Source: Manduca sexta
Lineage: Eukaryota; Arthropoda; Insecta; Lepidoptera; Sphingidae
Length of the DNA: 64,000 bases
Reading direction: 5' to 3'
Assembly: GCF_014839805.1 (NCBI RefSeq)
Contig: NC_051140.1
Span: 15,831,826 to 15,895,825 of the forward strand
Positions within the stretch are counted from its first letter, which is position 1, and each line of letters begins with the position of its first letter. The translations under genes were made by a program, and so were the position numbers. Shown here piece by piece: positions 37,092 through 48,706 of this stretch. Below the pieces are notes generated by a model. It was given only the letters and a program-made list of their open reading frames with translations, had not been told where the DNA came from and made no database searches.

Positions 37092-37740
37092 ATGATATAA
37101 ATAAAATGACTAAAAATTAGAGACGTTGCGTCTTTCAACAGTGTCCAGCATTTAATAGGCTTGTTTTAATGAATAAACATTGACTGATCCCGAAATGCCA
37201 CTCACTATGCAGTAATACAAAAGCCTCGTATCGTTTAACTAATATATTGATATAAGGTTTCAAATTCCAGATTTCTTAATCCACATAAACCTTTTCGTGT
37301 TTAGCTGGGATATTTTGTACCCAGAATTTAATTTATCTTAAAATACAATATAAATCAAATTGTGAAATATCTTCATCAAATACTAAGCATATCGGAGCCA
37401 TTTGAATATCATTCATACTATTTTAAGTTCGTTCAATAAGGGCGAAAATAGACGGCTCCTAATGACCCACTTTTACGAATTAGGTGCTAGACAAAACTTT
37501 GTCGCAGTGGAAGGCAAAATAAATTATACCCTAGTCCACGATAGAATGAAATCACATAGTTACTCTAACTGAACAATTTATAAAGACACAAAGCCGCGGG
37601 CTTACTCTACATTGTGAAATAAGTTTGTTGATGAAGGATTTTCTTGGATTACTTTAAATTTACATTGGTCCCTCCAATGCGAGTATGAGAATATGTTGGT
37701 TGTTTTCATGCATCCTATTGTAGTCTACTAATAAGTACAC

Positions 37741-37777
37741 ACCTTTAACTTTTTTTTAATTAAAAAAAGTTAAAGGT
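37741..37777. repeat. Inverted repeat just upstream of a truncated SINE
   Basis: ACCTTTAACTTTTTTTTAAT is followed at once by TAAAAAAAGTTAAAGGT, about 18 bp per arm with one unpaired T. SINE family 2 sequence starts about 10 bp later. Confidence 0.75.
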
Positions 37778-37787
37778 ATAAAGTATT

Positions 37788-37992
37788 CTTAATGAGTTAT
37801 CTTTTCCTTTAATGATAAAGGAAAATAGCGTGAGGAAATCTGCATATCTGAGAAAATCTCTATAGGAATTTTGAAGGTGTGTGAACATCAATCCGCACTA
37901 AGCCGTGCGGTGAACTAAGGCCTAATCCCTCTCAGAAGTAAAGGAGGCCTGTGCCCGTGACAGACAGTATATAATACAGGGCTAATATTGTT
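37788..37992 (+). repeat. SINE family 2, 5'-truncated copy
   Basis: From TATTCTTAATGAGTTATC, then GATAAAGGAAAATAGCGTGAGG, split, AAATCTGCATATCTGAG, CTCTATAGGAATTTTGAAGG, AATCCGCACTAAGCCGTGC, AAGGCCTAATCCCTCTCAG, GGAGGCCTGTGCCC and CAGTATATAATACAGGGC with an ATTGTTATATT tail. Confidence 0.8.
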
Positions 37993-40900
37993 ATATTATG
38001 TATTATTTGGTAAGTAAAACCGCAGTTTCTATTTCTATCTCCAAATCACAGTGCTGATTTAAATTTTCGATGGAATAATTAGTAAGCAATAAGCGACCTT
38101 AACATCTAATACTTTAGGATAATGAGCGCCATTTAACGCAATCCAAAACTCTGTAATTATAAGTTCTGGGTAATGTTGCTACTGTTTCTCGGTAAACGCA
38201 ACTTTAACTATCACACAATCATCTCGTCATTCAATGAGGCTTTCCATATATATTATAATTCTCTTTGAATGAGGCTAAAAATCTTACGAAAAATATTTAA
38301 GCGGGACATTATAAACTGATGTATCTCTAATTTTATTCAGGTCATTATCACTATTACCTATATATAAAAAAGCGAAAAAACCTACGTGGAGTATGAATTT
38401 ACGTAGCATTATTATAGGGGCATTTGTGATAAAAATCTGGATATCAAAAATAATTGACGACGCAACTTTAGTTTAGTTTTATGATCATTTAGGCGCGTAA
38501 CCGTACCGGGTGAAGATAAATTGGATTCTCACCACCATTAATACAAGTTTCAACTTCGGGAACTAACTTCAATGTAATGCCAACTAATCATTATAATTGC
38601 TTATATTATGGCTACGGTGTTCCACTATTAAATGTAAACGAGCGGTGATTGGACGTAAATTATTGTACGTAATATAAGTTATGTTTTGTTAGGTTATATT
38701 TTTTATTATTCAAATTATCTATATTTGTGAAAAATTCAAGATTATTGTATAGAGATAATTTAAGAACTTGTAGCATTAAAACCTGTTCATAAATATGAAA
38801 CTACGAGAAAAATACTGGTTGTTAGCGACGCAAATACTCTGCTAAAATTGTACTCTTGATTTCTTGAATACGGAATCACCAACAAAAAAAAATATAATTA
38901 GTTTTAAAGAATTTCTCAGTTTCATGTTTTATGTCGTCATATTCTATTTGAATAAATACTTTGATAGATATTCTAAAGCCTTATTAGCCTAACTAGTTCA
39001 TAGGCCATACTGATAAAAATGCTTGACTTTTCTTTACATATCAGCCATTATTCCAGTTCCGTAGGCCTCCCTGCCTCTTCCATTTATATCTAACTGCACT
39101 AATATCCGAAAATTATGTTACCTTTACGAGTAGAATAAACATATTTTTACACTCCAACATTGCCGGTAATATCCCCCGACCGGGGAAGGCGTAAAAACGG
39201 CTGCGGGTAGTAAAACGGATCGATATGTCCGCAACAGGTATGCCCGGGCTTGCCTAATGACCCCTTGTACCAACAGCCCGGTAACGACTTTCGAATTTGA
39301 ATCTTTCACGCAACTTTTAATGGAAATTTTGCTATGTTCTTGTCTTAAACAGTATAGGGAATCTGTATGAGTTTTCTATATTACAGGGAATGTGTAGATT
39401 TAGTATAGAATAAAGTCGCTCTGATTTCTCGAAACTCAACGGTATATATAGGTTTTCATATTTTAAGTGAACTTTCCGTGAATTCAGAACATGATAGAGT
39501 TGTTTATATTATTATAGATATATAGGTAAGGTTTTCTTCTACCAGTTTATTGCATATAATTCGTGTTATGGGGAAAGTTAGTCCGTCAAAACAAGAAATA
39601 ACTCGCATGGCGTGACTTAAACTTCGTTATACGGACTATCAGGCCGCACTTTATGGAGACCTATTTTGCTGTTCCACTTTCAAGGAAGTATAAAGGCTAT
39701 ATTTGTTGTTTGCTAGTGAGTAACCCTAAAAAATAACACAAATATTTTTATTCTTTTTTGATGACAACATTACAGCAACGCCTTCTATGGTATCATGGAG
39801 ATATAAGCTTGGCGAAGATTCGTGTCCTAATTATGTCTGTTTACTCCTTATAAACTAAAAGGCATGAACATTGAATTATATGTCAGAAAAATCACCTTTA
39901 TTTTAATCTTATTAAGCCTTGATGTATCTTCAAGCGAATCTGAAAAATGTTCTTAAATCAACATCATAACGATATAAAAATTAAAAAAGTTGATCAATCC
40001 CTCTTGCAAATGGAAGCGGAGTTTATGCCGGTTATAAAGTACCCCAAACAGGTAGGCCAGATCATTAACCGTTATATTTCACGGTTAAATACCATTGACG
40101 GCGCACGCGATCGCCGCCCACAAATTAGTACATCACGTAAATAATTCAACAATTTCCTTTCCGCCCTGTGTTTCGTGACGAAGGGACCTATCGGTATTAT
40201 TTATGGAGTTACGATGTTGGTATTGTAAAAGTTAAGAAATGGGTTACGACTTTCTTTTGTTTGGTTTCGTAGTCTTATTGTCGCTTTTATTTTGAAGTAA
40301 TTTAGACGTTTTATTGCGTTCATATTTTTAATATAATTTTTAAATTAATATACTTTAGTAAATATATTTTATTATATTCAGATAAAAATATTATAGCCAA
40401 ACGTAAACTTAACCACGTGTTGTTAATGACCGTTGGGATTTGGGAATGATCCAATTCAAGTTGACATTTAAATTAATAGCGTACCTAGTTTTTCAATTAT
40501 TCCTATCAAAATAAAATAAAAATATAAAATCATTATACTTTATGTAAATACTCAAAAATAACCTGTCAACATTATTGAAGCTCTTTCATACCTAAGTTAA
40601 TTACCGATATACACAAAGGCTTGCTATTCATTATTATATTAAACCATAAGCTTATTGCATAGAGCGTGTATAAAAGCCATTGTTGGAACTGATAAGCCTG
40701 GAATATAAAGGTAATTGCACATAAGGAGAGTAGCATCATAAAGGATAGAAATATTATCCAATGTGGGAGATGCTTTTGTCGCAATTATAGAAGAAGCAAA
40801 GTCTCATAACCGTTTCTGGATATTTATTCAACTATATTATATTTACTGAAAAATATTTAATGATAATTATTTAAGATAACGGAACTCTACACGAGAAAGT

Positions 40901-41630
40901 TAAAATAGTTAAATTGTTGGTAATTTTTTTGTAAATAACTAGGCATAAAGGCAAAATCTGTTTTATTATTTGTTTTTTTTTAAGATAATATTATAAGTAT
41001 ATTTACGATGCGATAACACGTATCTCAGTGTGCGATACCCCTGACAAATTATTTTAATAAATACAGTTTAACTTTGAATTTCTTATCACATAATATATAG
41101 CCAAGAGCTCTGTTTTACAAGTATTACCAAACCAATGTGTTGTTATGTATACATTTTAAGTTAAAACAGAAAAGTTTTGTATTATTTTTTGTTTTACGTT
41201 GCCAGACATTAATCCTTCAGCTTTATCGTAACGATAAAAAGGTTCGAATTTTAAATTTGGTCCACATAATTTTTTTTTAACTTATGCGGGCTACACACGT
41301 TATAAAATAATTTCACTGGTGATAAAACTGAGCGTGTGTAAACTGACTTTAATATTAACTGTAGTTATATTGGATTGTAGATAGTAGCTTAAATTGTTTT
41401 CATCCACTGTAATAGTGTTCCTATATTCCAGAATGCGTAATTAATTTTGTTACGTTATAAAAAAAAAATCTGCCGGTTCCTCCATTTGGATACAAATTCA
41501 CATTAAGTGCCACCATCTATATATATATCATAATACAATTGTAACAGGCACTGTACACGCATTATAGATATTGAAGAAAAAATCATATGGGGGTTTTTAT
41601 TAGAACAACAGAAGTCAAAATAACAATTTC
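37993..41630. other. Intronic sequence, one GC-rich island at 39.2 kb
   Basis: No transposon ends are recognised. At 39165-39290 a clearly GC-richer island (CCCCCGACCGGGGAAGG, ACGGCTGCGGG, GCCCGGGCTTGCC) lies in AT-rich DNA; it could be a worn transposon internal region or a regulatory element. At 40050-40130 there is ACCGTTATATTTCACGGT, a 7-bp-armed palindrome, beside GACGGCGCACGCGATCGCCGCCC, split. Open frames at 39124-39309 (-), 39947-40144 (+) and 40572-40784 (-) are not supported. Confidence 0.3.
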
Positions 41631-41634
41631 TTGA

Positions 41635-41831
41635 ACATTTCTCCGTCTGTCTCTCTATATCTTTGTACACGCATGAACTTAAAAACTACTGCATAATATT
41701 AAATGCAGTTTTCACCGATGTTTTGCTAGAAGTCTTACTTAAAATATAGGTTCCATTTTATCCCAAAAAATTAACCGGGAGTTTTATCCTGGAAAAACTT
41801 TTTCACTTGAACGGAGACTTGACAACAGCTA
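41635..41831 (+). repeat. Helitron-like 3' part ending CTAGT
   Basis: Contains CTCTATATCTTTGTACACGC near the left, GTTTTGCTAGAAGTCTTAC, TTAAAATATAGGTTCC and ATTTTATCC, and ends CTTGACAACAGCTAG before T at about 41832. The middle matches 32890-33000. The 5' end is uncertain. Confidence 0.5.
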
Positions 41832-42223
41832 GTAGACAATCAAAATACAAAACTATTACATAACGTATTATTTACAACCATGTCCTTCATACGTGGGCAT
41901 CGCCCGATAGTTACAATACAGAAACTGTTATTAAAACCTTTGTACTTTCTAGCCATGACGGGTTAGAACCATTAGGCTGACTCAGTAGTTCCACGCACGC
42001 GATCCTACGATAATGTGTATTGTAAAAATTAACTGCCTGGTGTTTTAACCGACTGCATGGAAGGGTTGAAAATTTAAATATTGTAATTGAATTCGGTGAA
42101 TGACAAGGATGAAAAGAGATTCTGGAAGGATTTACTGGGAATTATTAAACACCCGGATCCTCAAACAATACTATGAAAAGGCACAGTGCGCTCGAACGCA
42201 TTTACAAACTTACTTAGCCAAGT

Positions 42224-42330
42224 ACAGCGCGATGCTGTGATAATAAGTCTGTTTCTCCGTGCTTCGGTAAAACGGCCTTCGTAGTGCGTAAACATAGGGG
42301 CACTGTGATTAATTTATATTGAAATACAAA
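42224..42330 (+). repeat. Truncated PIF-type MITE relative
   Basis: Shares GCTGTGATAATAAGTCTGTTTCTC, split, GGCCTTCGTAGTGCGTAAAC, ATAGGG and GTGATT...ATTGAAATACAA with the left half of the element at 5047. Terminal repeats are missing, and a different fold-back element follows at 42333. Confidence 0.65.
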
Positions 42331-42332
42331 TT

Positions 42333-42494
42333 TATTTCATTGATTTTATAGCGGTTTTAATATTTTACTTTTCTCCCGACGTTTCGAGGACTTTGCAGCC
42401 TTCATGGTCACGGGGGGAATATGAAGGCTGGCAAAGTCCTCGAAACGTCGGGAGAAATGTAAAATATTAAAACCACGATAAAATCCGTAAAATA
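42333..42494. mobile_element. Fold-back element with CCCGACGTTTCGAGGAC arms
   Basis: 162 bp. Left arm 42333-42404 and right arm 42420-42494 are inverted copies: GGTTTTAATATTTTAC, CTCCCGACGTTTCGAGGAC and TTTGC(C)AGCCTTCAT against their complements, with a GGTCACGGGGGGAAT loop. It lies directly after the broken MITE at 42224-42330, suggesting insertion into it. Class uncertain. Confidence 0.8.
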
Positions 42495-42504
42495 GTTTAA
42501 TTTA

Positions 42505-42537
42505 AATGTCTAACATTCGCTTAAACATAAGAAATCA
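42505..42537 (+). repeat. Short repeat shared with 5589-5620
   Basis: ATGTCTAACATTCGCTTAAAC and ATAAGAAATCA, two differences from the copy near 5.6 kb. Confidence 0.6.
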
Positions 42538-42654
42538 ACTTTATTTCAATTGACTGTCAGATAAATAAAGCTGACGAAAGCAAAAGAAAACTATGAAAAT
42601 TCCGACACTATGCGATCGGGTGCACTCCTCCTCCATAGGTCCTCATAGCATTGA

Positions 42655-42826
42655 TTTTGAGTACGGGTGTTAACATCTTATGTCTCAGGGCTATCGTCGT
42701 AAAGTGCTACGTTGTGCTTTGTAACTTATAGTTCTATATGGTGTTTGTGTTTGGTTTGGTATAGGTGGTCGTATCGTCTACCATCATGCATAGGAATACT
42801 CTTGATGTAATAAAATAAAGGTACAA
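42655..42826 (+). repeat. Interspersed repeat B, decayed 3' part
   Basis: TTAACATCTTATGTCTCAGGG, TGCTTTGTAACTTATAG, TATGGTGTTTGTGTTTGG, GGTGGTCGTATCGTCTACC-ATCA and a final GTAATAAAATAAAGG follow the order of repeat B. Confidence 0.55.
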
Positions 42827-43162
42827 TGTCGTATAGCCACAAAACATAGCTTTACAGCACAAATTTACTGGCTCTTAAAATACAGCAAAAATATGTGAAT
42901 ACACCTGAAACGGTAATACAGTTGAATTTCACAAAAAAATATTTTCGCCACTTAATCTACATTTCTTCCTATACAAGGTTTTTTAATACAATTACGCCAT
43001 GCATACAGGAAAAATCTGACTACACGTAAAATTGAATTGAAACGCTTTGTTCCCTTTGTACAATTTAGTTAATCTGATTTCCAGCTCTCGCCATGCCGTA
43101 GTGGTGGAAACATTCCAGCATAGTTAAGGCTAGATTTCTATGTTCCTGACAATTTTAAACAA

Positions 43163-43440
43163 CCCTACTATCTTATATATAAATGCAAAAGTTTGTGAAA
43201 ATGTTTGGATGTTTGCTAAAAGTAAACGCAGATGGCTGAATGGGTTTGGATGAAATTTGGCACGTAGGTAGATCATGTCCTGGGTTGATACATAGGCTAT
43301 TTTTTATCCCTGTATTTTTTTTCCTATAGGAAATAATGGAATTCTTATATTTTTTTTAAATAAATGGTGCTGGTGTCGTTCAGGCGGCCCTATAAATTGC
43401 TACAGCAAATTAGGGACTTTTATAAGGGGAAAGGCCAACA
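43163..43440 (+). repeat. Helitron-like element, copy related to 7623-7928
   Basis: Starts near TCTTATATATAAATGC; TTTGTGAAAATGTTTGGATG, AGTAAACGCAGATGG, GGATGAAATTTGGCAC, TAGGGACTTTTATAAGGGG are shared in order with 7623-7928. The 3' end is lost. Confidence 0.6.
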
Positions 43441-44491
43441 TGACCGAGCAACAGCTTTTTTTTAAATTATATAATAAACCGGGTATTTCCCGTGGCTGCG
43501 CTTGCTTGAAAATCTATTCTTGAAATAAAACTCCCATTATACTTTCCAATCCAAATCAGTTTCTGCAGATACTGCATTTATTCCTTACAAACATCGAAAT
43601 ATCTTCACATTAAATCTATAATATATAAATACAAACTAAACAAAATGTAACGATAACGTTCACCAAAAACACAGGGTCCTGTTTTCCCAATCTTTTATAG
43701 TAAACCATTAGTAATAAGAAAAACAGGACGCCGCGGCTTTCATGGCGTGACTCCGTTTCGTTTTCCTGTAACTGAAACTTTTTCCACTGAAAAAGATATT
43801 TGAAAAGATTTGGGGCCTCGCTGCATTTTTCAGTGGATACGCGAGCGAACTCACAATTCCGTCGAATACGTACGGAGGGGCCTTTTGTTATTAATAATGC
43901 AATATTTTTAGGCTGCTTTATATTCGGTTATTTATTCACAAAATATTACAATGTGCGCGTGTATTTTAGATTTTCGAAATTAATGATGTACCGGTATCCC
44001 GTTTAATCATTTTCTTTCTTGCTTTACTTGGCCCTTTTTCTATATTTACATTTAATTGGTACCAGTGACGTATCTTTTTTACTCTCTTGCGTCAAGTAAC
44101 GTGTTAACCAAACAATTCAAGTTATGTTAATCACCGATATTTTTATTTCTTACTTTATTAAGAATTCATATTATGTAACTTCTCTTATACGTAATATTGT
44201 TGTTAGTGCGTAAGCTTTATTTATATCAAACTTTATACAAAATTTTCTAATAAACCCAAATATAAAAGAAAACACAGCACCGCGGTAATTTTCCTTTAAT
44301 TTTCAACAATACAAAATGTAATCCGACAAAGCTCCCTATATTGCGTGGCATAACATCGGATTACGGGCGACGGCGAAAAAGGTTTTGTTGTGCACCGATG
44401 ACGTCATTTCCACGTACGCTATGTACAGAATTTAATTAAATCTAGCTACACAGCCGCTCCAAACGAAGCTACAACGCAGATTAATTGACAC
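43441..44491. other. Intronic sequence, no recognised gene
   Basis: A patch at 43720-43890 is CpG-richer (ACGCCGCGGC, GATACGCGAGCGAACTC, CCGTCGAATACGTACGGAGG) and overlaps a 68-codon + frame at 43800-44006. That frame starts basic and ends hydrophobic but resembles nothing I know, so I leave it uncalled. Confidence 0.3.
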
Positions 44492-44674
44492 CAGGGGCCT
44501 TATTCTCTATCCCGCACGTTATTTGAACAGTGCGTAACAAGCACGTAACACAACGCATCATGTTTAGGACTATAGAAATTTGGCTTACAGAATACCATTC
44601 CACGCACATTTCTCGAAGATAACATGACACGGTCGCGTTACGCGTTTACACTACCATACAGAATAAGGGCCCTG
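44492..44674. mobile_element. MITE with CAGGG(G/C)CCTTATTCT ends
   Basis: 183 bp. Left end CAGGGGCCTTATTCTCTAT; right end reverse complemented CAGGGCCCTTATTCTGTAT, two differences in 19. The interior is CpG-richer (GCACGTAAC, GGTCGCGTTACGCG). No clear target duplication is visible, so the superfamily is not assigned. It lies about 270 bp upstream of the tRNA gene. Confidence 0.75.
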
Positions 44675-44942
44675 AACAGCCACAAAGTCATTTTGGCTGG
44701 GAACACGTGCGTTTCATTGAAATTTTTCGATCAATTTCCCTGTAAAATACCGATATTGAATTATTAAATTGTGTTCCCCTTCGCTTTTGTTTGTATATGA
44801 TTTCGGCTGAACATAGTATATGCTGTCGATTCTGGCTTAGGCACGAAACTGTAGATGTATGGAAAGTGATCAAAATATACTGGGAAAATTAAATTTTCCC
44901 ATAAATTTCCATATAGTATAAAAATTCGAAATGCTGCTTATC

Positions 44943-45016
44943 GGCGCCGTGGCTTAGTTGGTTAAAGCGCCTGTCTAGTAAACAGGAGATCGTGAGTTCG
45001 AATCTCGCCGGGGCCT
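44943..45016 (+). tRNA. tRNA-Thr (anticodon AGT)
   Basis: A 74-nt cloverleaf. Acceptor arms GGCGCCG (44943-44949) and CGGGGCC (45009-45015) pair at six of seven positions, with a G:G opposition at the fourth pair; discriminator T at 45016. The A box is TGGCTTAGTTGG. The anticodon stem is CCTGT/ACAGG around CTAGTAA, anticodon AGT at 44977-44979, read as IGU after editing, for threonine. The T arm GTGAG-TTCGAAT-CTCGC includes one T:G pair and the B box. No CCA is encoded, no intron is present, and a T6 run at 45024-45029 is a polymerase III terminator. Unlike the SINE heads it is not followed by a SINE body. It looks functional, though the acceptor mismatch leaves room for a pseudogene. Confidence 0.92.
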
Positions 45017-45023
45017 GAGGGTA

Positions 45024-45029
45024 TTTTTT
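45024..45029 (+). terminator. Polymerase III terminator of the tRNA gene
   Basis: TTTTTT eight bases after the tRNA 3' end. Confidence 0.8.
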
Positions 45030-45030
45030 G

Positions 45031-46704
45031 AATCATTATATATTTAAACTTTTAGTAGCCATTTTGTTCTATAACTAATCAAATGAAGGAAACATTAATA
45101 CAAATATAACTAACACGTGACAAACCATTTCGAAAATGAATAGCATTTACGATTTGATGTAAAATTTATCTGCTAAGGTAACTTTACCTGCAATATAGAC
45201 TCCCTACCTCATTAGAACCCGCTTTGTGTGCAAAGCAGTGGCGGAAATTTGGATCGAAGCCAAATACCACCGAGTAACTGATGAATTAGTAACCTGACAT
45301 ACCACAGTATCTCGTGATATAAAACTTGAACTTCCATTTTATTGCCTTCGAGGCACTAGTTATAAACTCAGCATATTGGAAGATCTGAGTATCATGTTGT
45401 CTTTTACATGCAAAACTCTACTATCTTCTTGAAATACCGCAGTTTTACAACTTTTTTGATTACTTCAAACTTGTTCCTAGACTATAAAAACAAGCTGGGT
45501 TGAGAGCGCGACTTTTGGGCATCAAAAAACTTGTTATTACTTAAGACGGGGCCCCAGACAAAGGTGGTCTATTTATGGAAAAAAACCGTATTTGGTGACT
45601 TCAGAATTCATGCTAAATTCGGATATGCAACAACAGAATATTAGTCAGGTGTTCATATAAATTTTATTCAGTTTTCATTCCTTCTTTTAACTCCAATTAA
45701 AATAATACACATTAATTGGATATTTACAATGGAATACAAACATGTCTCATTGCGATTCACAATTAATTTCACGCGCAACGCGGCTCATAACATTTCGAAC
45801 GGTAATTATGTTCAACCAAGATAATTACATTAAATGAAATTATCATTGGGATATCGAAATGCAATGCGAATAATTTTTGAAGCGATAGCGATTTATTTTA
45901 CTTATTGGAAAGCATTTATTGGCTTAAACATGTTGCTTTAATAAATTTTATGGCTATGAACATCCTAGTAAACAATATAAACATAAAATATATTAGTATG
46001 GAAGTCGGTGAATATTTCTACGTCCTAATTTTCGCCTTGGCCTATATATTTATGGCCCGACGATGGGCATTGACCTGGATGTTACACACATTACAAAAGG
46101 AATTACTATGTAGATAACTTTGGTCGTTCAATAAAAATCTCAGATAGCAAAATATGTTTCATGACGTTGAGGAAATTCATAGAGTTGACCATATAGTATA
46201 TGCTTGATCTGCCATGGCCCTGACAACATTTCCACAATAATATGGAAGCGCTCTGATGACGCAACTTTTGTGAAAAATTTACGTCATCTATTGGCACAAT
46301 TTTTTTTAAATAATTTTATTTATAGGTGTAACTAGGTTTTTTACAACATACATTACACTTTTATTAAAAATATAGACGAATAAAAAAATAATTTATACTT
46401 ATCAAATTTACTCAATTTTAACATCACTTACAATTCTGCATACATATATTTGAGAAACGCGAACTTAATGGATAGGAGTCCCATAAACATATTACAATGA
46501 GCGTGAGAAATTTAAGATGTGTGATATAATCCACGCCACAGGTGCGTTGTTTGTACGCATATCGATCTTGAAATTGCGATGTGCTCATTTCCTTGCGCCG
46601 AATATTATTCAGAAGATATTGTTGGGCGGTGAAAACGGTAACTATTGAAATTGTATCTAAGGAAGTACCTGTAGGGTAAAAACTAACTATATCATGTTGT
46701 AAAG
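45031..46704. other. Intronic sequence without recognised features
   Basis: AT-rich. Open frames at 45905-46117 (+) and 46106-46297 (-) have no recognisable motif. The left end of a minus-strand 123-codon frame (46424-46795) lies here and is described with repeat D. Confidence 0.35.
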
Positions 46705-46795
46705 GTGCATATAATTTGATTCTGCCAGCTTCCGATTCGTAATTTATGTAAAATCTAAATATCATTAAAATGATTTGCAGACCGCGTTCATGCAT
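46424..46795 (-). CDS. Unassigned 123-codon open frame overlapping repeat D
   Basis: The longest uninterrupted ATG-to-stop frame in the window. The frame is also open upstream of the ATG for at least 10 codons (FRKETRQHIGN). The N-terminal 20 residues overlap repeat D, and the same strand of the other copy near 4.8 kb encodes a similar peptide (QHIGNMHERGLQIILMIF versus QHITNLRKCGLQIVLMMI), suggesting derivation from a coding repeat. Cysteine-poor, one hydrophobic stretch near residues 94-104 (FLTLIVICLW). I recognise no family. It may be a fragment of a transposon protein or chance. Confidence 0.2.
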   Translation of the reverse strand: MHERGLQIILMIFRFYINYESEAGRIKLYAPLQHDIVSFYPTGTSLDTISIVTVFTAQQYLLNNIRRKEMSTSQFQDRYAYKQRTCGVDYITHLKFLTLIVICLWDSYPLSSRFSNICMQNCK

Positions 46796-46855
46796 ATTAC
46801 CTATATGTTGTCGGGTTTCCTTTCGAAAAATGTCACCCTTTGCCGTTCGTATAAT
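46705..46855 (-). repeat. Interspersed repeat D, copy 2
   Basis: Same strand and order as 4685-4835: ATTTATGTAAAATC, AATGATTTGCAGACCGCG, TTCATGCATATTACC, TATATGTTGTCGGGTTTCC, CGAAAAATGTCACCC. Confidence 0.55.
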
Positions 46856-46888
46856 AGCTTCTTAGTTATGATAACTAGTTCAGCTTAC

Positions 46889-47014
46889 GTATGATAGCCG
46901 GCAAACAACTTGAGCACACCACCGCATGGTGGGTTTTTTTTTTTGGGTAGCTTTAAACGTACAAAAAATAACAAGACGCAATAGTGGGATCAAGTTGTTT
47001 GCCAGTTATTATAC
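46889..47014. mobile_element. MITE with GGCAAACAACTTGA arms
   Basis: 126 bp. Left GTATGATAGCCGGCAAACAACTTGA and right (complement) GTATAATAACTGGCAAACAACTTGA match at 22 of 25 positions. The interior includes a CCACCGCATGGTGGG palindrome and a T-run. The superfamily is uncertain; ends near TA would allow a mariner-type origin. Confidence 0.7.
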
Positions 47015-47916
47015 ATTTAGTTAGATCCGACTTATTTCTGACGACTGTTAATTAGCTTGACGACGGCTAGTCGTGGTTTCTGTATGTAATTTGGTGGATT
47101 ACCTCGCGATACTTTCGGGCCCTTTCGCATGCGTCGAAGAGGACCACCCTGGTGATATAGATTTGTGGGGAATCATAATATTATATAATAAAGAAAAAAA
47201 CTAGTAACGACAAATATTTATAGAATGTACTATAAAGACATCGAAATAGCCAAATTTCTTCAAATACTAGTTTATTGGGCAGCTGATTTCTTTGTACGAT
47301 TCTTCCTGGCCCATATAACAATACATCAACACGACCATGCATAATGCAGCATTATTTTCGTAACCTAGAACACGTTTCGGTAAAGTCAACAGCTGCAGAT
47401 AACCTAGTAAAACTAGAATAAAATGTAAGTGTCTATGTTTTCGTTGCTTCCATCGTAGCGATTTTCATGTCATTGACGTAATAGATGAGCTTTTTTATTT
47501 GTTTTCTTTGACCCACTGCTTAAGATATTTGAGTGTTGATTTTTTCGGATACGATGTTTTTCTGCGTCGTTCTTATTTCGGAGCAGTTAACTTATACATT
47601 AAATTGGATATTATCGCGCGTAAATTCATACTTAAAATGTTTCAACTTTTTTTATATCATAAACTAAGTATACTATTGTATAATTTATTTAGGCATTAAA
47701 CTAGACGATTTAGTGTACTGTTTTATGTAGTAATATTCAACCGTCACGAGATATTACATGTTAGCACTGGTAATAACCATAACATTTTGCTGCATTTTGC
47801 TAATTGCGTGGAATAGAAATATACAAAAAAATATATAAAGCTTCACAGACAAATTCACGTGTACAAGACAACCACAAAGTAACATCAAAAAAGGAATTTG
47901 CCAACCGACGGTACAC

Positions 47917-48130
47917 ACGCATACATAACTTCTTATCCCCAAAAGGGTAGACAGAGGTAGAACCGGGGCAACCCTCAACGCAATGTGTGTTCCATGATGT
48001 GACAGGGGACAAATCTATTATCACATTGAGCACAACCTCCAGACTCCGGGCTGATATTGAGCAGGAAAACCCCTATACCACTCAGCCCGACCTGGGACCT
48101 CGTAGCGATAAACAACTACGCCACCGAAAC
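47917..48130 (-). repeat. SINE family 1, moderately decayed copy
   Basis: Minus-strand copy: CACACGCATACATAAC tail side, CTTATCCCCAAAAGGGTAG, GTGTGTTCCATGATGTGAC, CACAACCTCCAGACTCCGGG, CTGATATTGAGCAGG, CACTCAGCCCGACCTGGGA and CAACTACGCCACCGAAAC head. The B-box region is damaged by a deletion (the GGATTCGAACCC block is missing), so it is transcriptionally dead. Confidence 0.8.
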
Positions 48131-48706
48131 ACAGGAAAAAAATCTTCATGCTAAAAAAAAAACACCTCAATTTAAAGTAATGTTACTCTCCCTCTGTCAA
48201 TTATACGCGGTAGTATGCTCGCTGTATAATAACTAAGCCATAAAAGAAATATCATTCACTCAATTTTATGTATGATTTGCTCTGTAAACCAGCACGTGCA
48301 ATGGTGCAAATAAAATTACAAACGCGTACAACATAATGCGGGTGAGTCTTCCCTTTCATTGGAATCAGGTCACGGCTTACGTGAATAACGAACGTTTTGA
48401 TTCACAAAACATTTTGAATATGTGTAGAAAATTATTTAGAAGGTTAGAGATTACGGTGCGGAGTAGAGGGAACTGAAGAGCTGGTCATGTCCCCTTATTT
48501 CAGATTCCGAGTGTGGTAGATCAGGTGTTTTTTAATTCGTAATTACCTATCTATTCATTTTGTAACGTTACCAAGAAGTGAACGTGATAAAGAAACTAAG
48601 ATTGAACTCTCGTTTACCTTTAAAATGACATAAAACAAGAAATTTGCTGGTGTTTGGATATATTTAGCGGATAGCGACTGTACACAAAGAGTTAAAACCC
48701 GTCAAA
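48131..48706. other. Intronic sequence without recognised features
   Basis: Nothing identifiable; AT-rich. Confidence 0.35.
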
